A DNA stretch of 5,980 nucleotides from Polaribacter sp. (GTDB lineage Bacteria > Bacteroidota > Bacteroidia > Flavobacteriales > Flavobacteriaceae), in contig JAQWOW010000136.1 of the NCBI GenBank assembly GCA_029245665.1, positions 1-5,980 on the forward strand. The letters are read 5' to 3'. Numbering within the stretch: the stretch's first letter is position 1; each line of letters starts with the position of its first letter. The notes beneath the pieces are model-generated. The model did no database searches and had not been told where the DNA came from. It saw only the letters and a program-made list of their open reading frames with translations. Of the stretch, positions 1-4,397 are shown one piece after another. The position numbers and the translations under genes were made by a program.

Positions 1-1
1 T

Positions 2-172
2 GGAACCAAAATTATCGGTAACATGGCGATCGCTATGGGTAATTATTTCTTTACCCCAACAGAAGGTGGTGATGATGTAAAGGTTGAGTATTCTTTTAGC
101 TATACTAAAAACGACAAAGGGGAACTAAAAATTATCCTTCACGGTTCACATTTACCATATTCACCGGCTTAG
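2..172 (+). CDS. Iota-carbonic-anhydrase-like (CaMKII-AD fold) protein, C-terminal fragment
   Basis: The reading frame is open from the window edge to the TAG at 170-172, giving the last 56 residues of a protein whose start lies upstream. The segment contains AIAMGNYFF, then an acidic turn, VEYSFSY, a KNDKGELKI turn, and IILHGSHLPYSPA at the end. This order matches the C-terminal half of the NTF2-like CaMKII association domain family (Pfam CaMKII_AD, COG4337), some members of which are iota-class carbonic anhydrases that interconvert CO2 and bicarbonate. The family's terminal signature is usually HHSSLP; here it reads HGSHLP, so the first His, the first Ser and the LP are kept while the second and fourth positions are changed. 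Whether this copy is catalytic is therefore uncertain. Any signal peptide would be in the missing part. Family assignment rests on remembered motif similarity, not on a search; other SnoaL/NTF2-like proteins are the alternative. Confidence 0.72.
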   Translation, partial: GTKIIGNMAIAMGNYFFTPTEGGDDVKVEYSFSYTKNDKGELKIILHGSHLPYSPA

Positions 173-191
173 TACCAATTTCTATTTTTTA

Positions 192-223
192 CTTAGGGGT
201 CATATTAACATATGACCCCTAAG
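192..223. repeat. Perfect 13-bp inverted repeat with 6-nt loop
   Basis: The left arm CTTAGGGGTCATA (192-204) and right arm TATGACCCCTAAG (211-223) are exact reverse complements around the loop TTAACA. It lies 20 bp after the carbonic-anhydrase-like stop codon and 47 bp before the DUF2490 start. As RNA it would form a stable hairpin, so a terminator or 3'-end stabiliser is the simplest reading. However, the right arm is followed by ATATCATT rather than a T-run; the T-run present (185-190) lies before the hairpin. A processing hairpin between two co-transcribed genes or a protein-binding dyad are alternatives. Confidence 0.85.
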
Positions 224-270
224 ATATCATTCAAAAACAATTCAATTTTTTTTAAGAATAAATACAATTG

Positions 271-915
271 ATGATGAAAAAAGTTTTAAGTATACTCGTC
301 TTTACATTCTTTTTTTTAAACGTTCAGGGTCAAGAAAATGGCCCAGGAAATTGGCTCATTTATATTGGTAGTAAGCAGTTGAATTCAAAATGGAACCTAC
401 ACCATGAAGTCCAATACAGAAATTACAATACCTTAGGCGACTTAGAACAATTACTACTTCGAACTGGTCTTGGATATCAACTAAGTTCAAGAAGTAATTT
501 CCTGTTAGGATATGGATACATTAATTCTGAAAATTTTATAGGAAATGTCAACGATCAAATAACTATAGAAGAGCATAGAATTTTTCAACAATTCATAACC
601 AAACAAAATATTGGCCAAGTAAGTTTACAGCATCGATATCGGTTTGAACAACGATTTATAAAAAGTGATTTCAAAACAAGGTTTCGTTACTTTTTGGGCA
701 TGAATATCCCTTTCAAAAATTCTAAATATTACCTTTCTGCTTACAATGAAGTTTTCTTGAATGGAGAATCGAATGTATTTGACAGAAATCGAATTTATGG
801 AGGATTGGGTTATCAAATTGGTACGGGGGTCAAACTTGAGCTCGGTTATATGAATCAAGTTTTCGAAACCACTAGTCGAGATCAAATCAATATTATAACC
901 TTTGTAAACTTCTAA
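271..915 (+). CDS. DUF2490 family outer-membrane beta-barrel protein
   Basis: The product is 214 residues, the usual size for DUF2490. It begins with a signal peptide: MMKK, then a hydrophobic stretch to about residue 17, with likely cleavage near NVQGQ (18-22). The mature part is a series of about ten short amphipathic beta strands with alternating aromatic and polar residues, for example WNLHHEVQYRNYN (41-53), EEHRIFQQF (100-108), HRYRFEQRF (121-129) and KLELGYMNQVF (188-198). It ends in FVNF, a terminal Phe as expected of barrels inserted by the BAM machinery. The EHRIFQQ and RYRFEQRF segments are the recognisable DUF2490 signature. ATG codons occur at 271 and 274 and an in-frame TTG at 268; 271 or 274 is preferred because either gives a normal signal peptide, and there is no Shine-Dalgarno site to decide. 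From memory, DUF2490 genes in Bacteroidota can sit near SulP anion transporter and carbonic anhydrase genes, which would fit the upstream neighbour. Biochemical role unknown. Confidence 0.82.
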   Translation: MMKKVLSILVFTFFFLNVQGQENGPGNWLIYIGSKQLNSKWNLHHEVQYRNYNTLGDLEQLLLRTGLGYQLSSRSNFLLGYGYINSENFIGNVNDQITIEEHRIFQQFITKQNIGQVSLQHRYRFEQRFIKSDFKTRFRYFLGMNIPFKNSKYYLSAYNEVFLNGESNVFDRNRIYGGLGYQIGTGVKLELGYMNQVFETTSRDQINIITFVNF

Positions 916-928
916 GGATATATGATCT

Positions 929-959
929 AAAAGCCAATGAAAATTCATTGGCTTTTTTT
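929..959 (+). terminator. Rho-independent terminator after the DUF2490 gene
   Basis: AAGCCAATGA (931-940) and TCATTGGCTT (945-954) are perfect complements around the loop AAAT, two more A-T pairs can extend the base of the stem, and a seven-base T-run (953-959) follows. It starts 14 bp past the stop codon at 915 and closes the rightward unit. A short A-run before the stem (929-932) could give weak termination of leftward transcripts from the cvpA-family gene as well. Confidence 0.9.
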
Positions 960-1142
960 ACCAACTTAGATCTTACCTTCATTAGGTATTATCCAAAAGA
1001 ATATTTTGACTTAGCATTATTAAAGCCTATTCAATCTGTTGTATGATCTGCAACTTTAAACTGTAAGCTTTTGTAGTTTGTAACACCATAATAGAAAAAG
1101 AAAACCTTCTTAACTAAAAACTTTATTTAGTTTCTTTCTTGT
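960..1142. other. AT-rich spacer between two converging units
   Basis: These 183 bp lie between the DUF2490 terminator and the stop of the leftward cvpA-family gene. I found no open frame with a credible start, no tRNA-like cloverleaf and no repeat beyond the weak hairpin at 1112-1132. It most likely holds only the 3' untranslated ends of the two converging transcripts. Confidence 0.55.
1112..1132 (-). terminator. Weak candidate terminator for the cvpA-family gene
   Basis: AACTAAA (1112-1118) and TTTAGTT (1126-1132) are exact complements around a 7-nt loop, 10 bp beyond the leftward gene's stop codon. Read on the minus strand the hairpin is followed by a purine-rich stretch and then a T-rich tract (about 1104-1094), so the T-run is not immediately adjacent. 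The stem is short and A-T rich, so this is only a candidate. Confidence 0.35.
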
Positions 1143-1640
1143 CTATTTTTTTTCCTTTTCTCCATTTATAATGGACGGGAAAATAGTGGGAGCTATCTTT
1201 TTTACAGGACTGTATAAAATTGATTCTTCTAGTGTTTGTTTTTCTATAAAAGGAATAGTGTCATTCATCTTTCCAAAAAAAATAAAAACAACACTTAAAA
1301 TTAACCCTATTTTTAAAACACCAAAAACACCTCCTAATATTTTATTGATAATTCCAAGAGATGCAAAATTAGCAATTTTAGTCAATGCTTTCCCTAGAAG
1401 AGAAATCACTACAATAATTACGATAAAAGTAATGGCAAAAGCAGCTAATGAAATGTATTCTGTATTCCAAGTTACATATTCTTTTAAAAAATTGGAAATG
1501 AGGTAAGAAAAATGAATCGCTCCGTAAACACCTCCGATTAATGCGGCCAAAGATGCCACCTCAACAAATAAGCCTTTTACCAGTCCTCTTACAAAACCGA
1601 AAAGCAGTAAAGCCGTTATAATAATATCAAAAATATTCAT
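1143..1640 (-). CDS. CvpA family membrane protein
   Basis: The 165-residue product is predicted to be an inner-membrane protein with four hydrophobic helices at roughly 3-20, 26-44, 61-83 and 103-122, followed by a soluble lysine-rich tail ending KEKK. The pattern GFVRGLVKG at 15-23 (after an Asp at residue 5) and NKILGGVFGVLK at 99-110 (the N..LGG.FG..K motif before helix 4) are the hallmarks of the CvpA / colicin V production family, and length and topology are typical. CvpA is needed for colicin V export in Escherichia coli and is linked to envelope stress tolerance in other bacteria, but its molecular activity is not settled. The ATG at 1640 is the first start that keeps helix 1 intact. 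No Shine-Dalgarno site is visible, which is usual for this phylum. It diverges from the small gene at 1724. Confidence 0.88.
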   Translation of the reverse strand: MNIFDIIITALLLFGFVRGLVKGLFVEVASLAALIGGVYGAIHFSYLISNFLKEYVTWNTEYISLAAFAITFIVIIVVISLLGKALTKIANFASLGIINKILGGVFGVLKIGLILSVVFIFFGKMNDTIPFIEKQTLEESILYSPVKKIAPTIFPSIINGEKEKK

Positions 1641-1654
1641 GAAACTAATTTTTT

Positions 1655-1662
1655 CAAACCTA
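1655..1662 (-). promoter_or_regulatory. Candidate -7 element for the cvpA-family gene
   Basis: On the minus strand this reads TAGGTTTG, an exact match to the Bacteroidota TAnnTTTG -7 consensus, 14 bp before the ATG. A TTG that could act as the -33 element occurs at 1679-1677 (spacer 14) or 1693-1691 (spacer 28), neither at the usual distance of about 17-23, so only the -7 element is well supported. Confidence 0.5.
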
Positions 1663-1696
1663 CATATTTTTTTTCACAATATTAAATTGTCAATTG

Positions 1697-1704
1697 TATC
1701 TTTA
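1697..1704 (+). promoter_or_regulatory. Candidate -7 element for the small gene at 1724
   Basis: TATCTTTA matches TAnnTTTG at all but the last fixed position and lies 19 bp before the ATG at 1724, giving a short leader if transcription starts 5-7 bp downstream. The region about 20 bp upstream is a T-run followed by TTTCAC rather than a clear TTG. The element lies back to back with the leftward promoter of the cvpA-family gene. Confidence 0.45.
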
Positions 1705-1723
1705 CATTATTAAAATAATCACT

Positions 1724-2080
1724 ATGCGAAAAATTAGCTCCCTAAAAGAAAAATGGGAAGTATTAGTTGCCAAATTAACTCATCAATTTGCAGAAGGAGA
1801 TGAATTAAATATGGATGGAATCATCTATTTAATAGGGGTTCAAGAATTAGGACAAAGCCATCGAGAATTTAAAAAAGACGAAAAAGTAAACTTAATGCAT
1901 ATTGCAATCTGTAAACTTTTAGAACCCTACGGATATTACGAGTTTGATTATTTTGATACTGATCATTGGCCACACTACAAAATTCTCACCGAACTTCCCA
2001 GCTTAAAGCCTGGAGAACAAACGGTGCTCATGAAAGAAGCAATTATTAATTATTTTGAAGACATTTCTTATTTTGAATAA
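1724..2080 (+). CDS. Small conserved-type protein of unknown function (118 aa)
   Basis: The product is a soluble, cytoplasmic-looking protein without signal peptide or membrane helix. It opens with a basic amphipathic stretch (MRKISSLKEKWEVLVAKL), continues through a hydrophobic segment MDGIIYLIGVQELGQ (about 30-44), then a charged HREFKKDEKVNLMHIAICKLLEPYG region, an aromatic acidic patch YYEFDYFDTDHWPHYK (about 71-86) and a C-terminal helix MKEAIINYFEDISYF. From memory, near-identical small proteins occur across Flavobacteriia as hypothetical proteins; I cannot name a domain or function. ATG 1724 is preferred over an in-frame TTG at 1694 because the latter would place the promoter-like element inside the gene and add an A/T-encoded leader without protein-like character. 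It is divergent from the cvpA-family gene and its stop codon is one base from that of the converging SDR gene. Confidence 0.8.
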   Translation: MRKISSLKEKWEVLVAKLTHQFAEGDELNMDGIIYLIGVQELGQSHREFKKDEKVNLMHIAICKLLEPYGYYEFDYFDTDHWPHYKILTELPSLKPGEQTVLMKEAIINYFEDISYFE

Positions 2081-2081
2081 T

Positions 2082-2876
2082 CTAAGTAACCCTTAATTTT
2101 CTAATCATTTTTGAGAACAACATAGGGCACCATCGTTTCACATATACTCCTAACTTTTCTTTTGTACCAGCAATATAAACTTCTTCTTTTTTATTTTTAA
2201 TCACTTTTGCCATCAATTTCGCAAAACGTTTAGGGGAAATTCCGTTGGCGGTTGCCACATCCATTTTTTCTTGGGGAGTACCATTTCCTGTTAATGCATT
2301 CAAGGAAATATTGGTATTAACAAAGCCAGGGCACACCAGTGTTACTGCAATATTATTTTTATGATTCTCTGCGCGCAAACTATCAAAAAAACCGTGTAAG
2401 GCGTGTTTGCTTGCGGCGTAGGATGAGCGCAAAGGTGTTCCAATCTTACCAACAATACTTGTAGTTACAACAAATTGTCCCTTTTTATTTTTTATAAAAT
2501 AAGGCAATAACGCTTTCGTCAAAGCAACAGTGCCCAAATAATTAATTTCCATAATGCGTTTGTCTACAGAAACTTGGGTATCTTCAACAAGAGAGCGCTG
2601 ACTGATTCCGCCATTATTTACTAATATGTCAATTCTATCAAAATAAGTAATGGCCTCATCAACCTTTGGTTGTAAATGTTCATAATCTTCTAAATCTAAG
2701 GTAATAATTTTAACTTCTGAGGGGTTTTTACATTCATTTTTCACCAACTCTAACCCTTCTTTTTTTCTTGATGAAAGAATTAATCTTGCATTTTGATAGG
2801 ACAATTCTATTGCTAAGGCTTTTCCAATTCCGGATGAAGCGCCAGTAATCCAAACAACTTTATTCGTATAACTCAT
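2082..2876 (-). CDS. Classical SDR family NAD(P)-dependent oxidoreductase
   Basis: The 264-residue length is typical of a short-chain dehydrogenase/reductase with one Rossmann domain. Visible motifs, in order: cofactor-binding TGASSGIG (11-18), Ser36-Arg37 after the second strand, DLED at 61-64, the NNGG form of the NNAG motif (87-90), catalytic Asn112 in INYLG, Ser140 in VVTTS, and the YxxxK pair Tyr153/Lys157 in SSYAASK, followed by CPGFVNT (182-188). All four catalytic residues are present, so the enzyme should be active; Arg37 suggests NADP(H) preference (inference). Overall pattern resembles the DHRS7-like branch of classical SDRs. The substrate cannot be read from sequence, and there is no pathway neighbour to suggest one. 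The C-terminal YVKRWCPMLFSKMIRKLR stretch is amphipathic and basic and could lie on the membrane. ATG 2876 sits just before the Rossmann strand, as expected for the family. Confidence 0.93.
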   Translation of the reverse strand: MSYTNKVVWITGASSGIGKALAIELSYQNARLILSSRKKEGLELVKNECKNPSEVKIITLDLEDYEHLQPKVDEAITYFDRIDILVNNGGISQRSLVEDTQVSVDKRIMEINYLGTVALTKALLPYFIKNKKGQFVVTTSIVGKIGTPLRSSYAASKHALHGFFDSLRAENHKNNIAVTLVCPGFVNTNISLNALTGNGTPQEKMDVATANGISPKRFAKLMAKVIKNKKEEVYIAGTKEKLGVYVKRWCPMLFSKMIRKLRVT

Positions 2877-2958
2877 CGTTTAATTTTTTTTAACATCTCT
2901 TTTTGAGAGAGAAATATTACTTTTGGAATACTTGTTTATAATTTAACAAGGAAAAAAT

Positions 2959-2966
2959 AATCTTTG
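2959..2966 (+). promoter_or_regulatory. Promoter-like AATCTTTG immediately before the TlpA-like gene
   Basis: AATCTTTG is one base off TAnnTTTG, and a TTG at 2932-2934 lies 24 bp upstream. The same nonamer, TAATCTTTG, occurs again before the next gene at 4363-4371. Here it ends only 3 bp before the ATG at 2970, so initiation from it would give a leaderless or nearly leaderless mRNA; it may instead be a chance match. Confidence 0.3.
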
Positions 2967-2969
2967 AAA

Positions 2970-4334
2970 ATGAAAAATATACTCGCTTTTATCTTATTAA
3001 TTTCTCCTTTTATTCATGCACAATATACAATTAATGGCACGATGAATCCAGCAACAGAGAGTGAATGGGTAATATTATATAAAATAGAAGGCACAAAACA
3101 ACTATTTATTCAAAATTCAGAAATTAAAGTAACTGAAACTACTGTTCAAGGAGAAAAACAAAAATTAGGAAATTTTAATTTTACAATGCCCAAAGATTCA
3201 AAAACAGGCTCCTATAGAATTACATATTCTTTAAATAATAAAGGATATGTCGATTTCATTTTTAATAGAGAAGATGTCCGTTTTAATTTTCATCCAGATT
3301 TCCCAAACGAGTCAGTAACTTTTTTAACTTCTAGGGAAAATATTTTGTACAAAAAATATATAGATGAAATTTCTAAAGAACAAGAAGTTTTAGATTCTAT
3401 TCAAGTCCGTGTGCTACAAAACCCGGGTTTAAATTTAAAAATTGCCTATACATCTAGTTTAAATAAAATAAATACTGTTCAAGAAAAATATATAAAAGCC
3501 ACTAAAGAAATGTATATTTTGCCTTTTGTAGAAGCTTCCTCTAGAAAAAATCCTTCAGAAATTATAGCCGCTCCTAAAAAGTATATGTCTTACATGGTTG
3601 ATACTTTTTTTGACAATATCGATTTTAATAATAAAACACTTTTAAATTCTTCTTTTTTAATTGATCGAATAACAGATTATGTTTTTTTTATTAATTATTC
3701 TGATGATACAGCTACTCAACAAAAACTTCTAAAAGAGTCTATTGATAAAGTGCTGTCTAAAGTTGAAAATAATTTCTTTAAAAAAGAGGTTATTCTGTTT
3801 TTAATTACTCAGTTTGAGGGATCTATGAACTTAGAGTTAATAGACTATTTATTCAGAAACCATTACAATGCATTGCCTTTACATGTTCAAGATAAGAAAT
3901 TTAAGGAAGAAAAAATGGGCTTGTTTGCCACTGAAGTAGGAAGAAATGCCCCGAATTTTTCTTGGATAGAAAAAGGAGAAAGGCAATCGCTATCAAAATT
4001 AAATGAAGGATTGTATTATGTGTTGCTTTTCTGGAGCACAGAGTGTTCTCACTGTTTGCGAGAAATTCCTCAATTACACGAGTTTTTAAAAGAAAATAAA
4101 AAAATTACCGTGATTGCCTTTTCTCTGGAAAAGAATGATTTTAGTTGGAAAAATTACAAGAAAAAATTACCGAATTGGCACCATGTTTTGGGCTTAAAAA
4201 AATGGCAAAATAAAATAGTAAACACCTATAATATAAATGCAACACCAACTTATTTTGTTTTAGATTCTACTAAAAAAATCATAGGAAAACCGAATGAACT
4301 AAAAGAGCTAAAATCCTTTATAAAGAAGCTTTAA
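2970..4334 (+). CDS. TlpA-like exported thioredoxin-fold protein with long N-terminal domain
   Basis: The 454-residue product starts with a signal peptide (MKNILAFILLISPFIHA, cleavage likely before Gln18), so it acts in the periplasm or envelope. Residues about 18-110 form a beta-rich module (TINGTMNPATESEWVILYKI; GNFNFTMP; SYRITYSL) resembling the DUF4369-type domains found ahead of Bacteroidota thioredoxins. Residues about 115-315 are mainly helical and charged. Residues about 322-454 are a TlpA/AhpC-TSA-like thioredoxin domain: GRNAPNFSW, then the redox motif in FWSTECSHC (Cys359 and Cys362), EIPQLHEF, and the cis-proline loop NATPTYFV (Pro426). Both active cysteines and the proline are present, so thiol-disulfide exchange is likely; the partner is unknown. 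An in-frame TTG at 2964 is preceded by AAGGAA at 2948-2953 and could be an alternative start adding two residues. A lipoprotein gene follows 63 bp downstream on the same strand. Confidence 0.85.
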   Translation: MKNILAFILLISPFIHAQYTINGTMNPATESEWVILYKIEGTKQLFIQNSEIKVTETTVQGEKQKLGNFNFTMPKDSKTGSYRITYSLNNKGYVDFIFNREDVRFNFHPDFPNESVTFLTSRENILYKKYIDEISKEQEVLDSIQVRVLQNPGLNLKIAYTSSLNKINTVQEKYIKATKEMYILPFVEASSRKNPSEIIAAPKKYMSYMVDTFFDNIDFNNKTLLNSSFLIDRITDYVFFINYSDDTATQQKLLKESIDKVLSKVENNFFKKEVILFLITQFEGSMNLELIDYLFRNHYNALPLHVQDKKFKEEKMGLFATEVGRNAPNFSWIEKGERQSLSKLNEGLYYVLLFWSTECSHCLREIPQLHEFLKENKKITVIAFSLEKNDFSWKNYKKKLPNWHHVLGLKKWQNKIVNTYNINATPTYFVLDSTKKIIGKPNELKELKSFIKKL

Positions 4335-4363
4335 AAAATTTTTTCCTAATTGTATTGTTAATT

Positions 4364-4371
4364 AATCTTTG
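4364..4371 (+). promoter_or_regulatory. Candidate -7 element before the lipoprotein gene
   Basis: AATCTTTG (TAATCTTTG with its preceding T) differs from TAnnTTTG at one position and lies 26 bp before the ATG at 4398, a normal leader length. A T-run at 4339-4344 is about 19 bp upstream, but there is no clear TTG at the -33 distance. No terminator is visible between 4334 and 4398, so read-through from the TlpA-like gene is also likely. Confidence 0.4.
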
Positions 4372-4397
4372 TATATTGAAGACCTAAAAAAAAATTC

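Noticed and set aside
263..270. TACAATTG as a -7 promoter element for the DUF2490 gene
   Set aside because: It directly abuts the ATG, differs from the consensus, and has no -33 partner; co-transcription from upstream is more likely.
625..948. Open frame of 107 codons on the minus strand
   Set aside because: It lies almost entirely antisense to the DUF2490 gene, includes that gene's terminator hairpin in its start, and has no family character.
1057..1092. Imperfect dyad AAACT...AGTTT in the 960-1142 spacer, considered as an RNA or operator
   Set aside because: Only five bases pair and the centre does not; no support for a structured RNA.
1171..1506. Open frame of 111 codons on the plus strand
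   Set aside because: It is antisense to the cvpA-family gene, whose membrane helices and motifs are clear; the Lys/Thr/Ile-rich translation is a shadow.
2896..2910. Short dyad TCTCT-TTTTG-AGAGA in the spacer between the SDR and TlpA-like genes
   Set aside because: Only 5 bp per arm in a short AT-rich divergent spacer; not beyond chance and no T-run terminator context.
4333..4344. AAAAAATTTTTT palindrome after the TlpA-like stop, considered as a terminator
   Set aside because: It has no loop and no G-C pairs, so it cannot form a stable termination hairpin.
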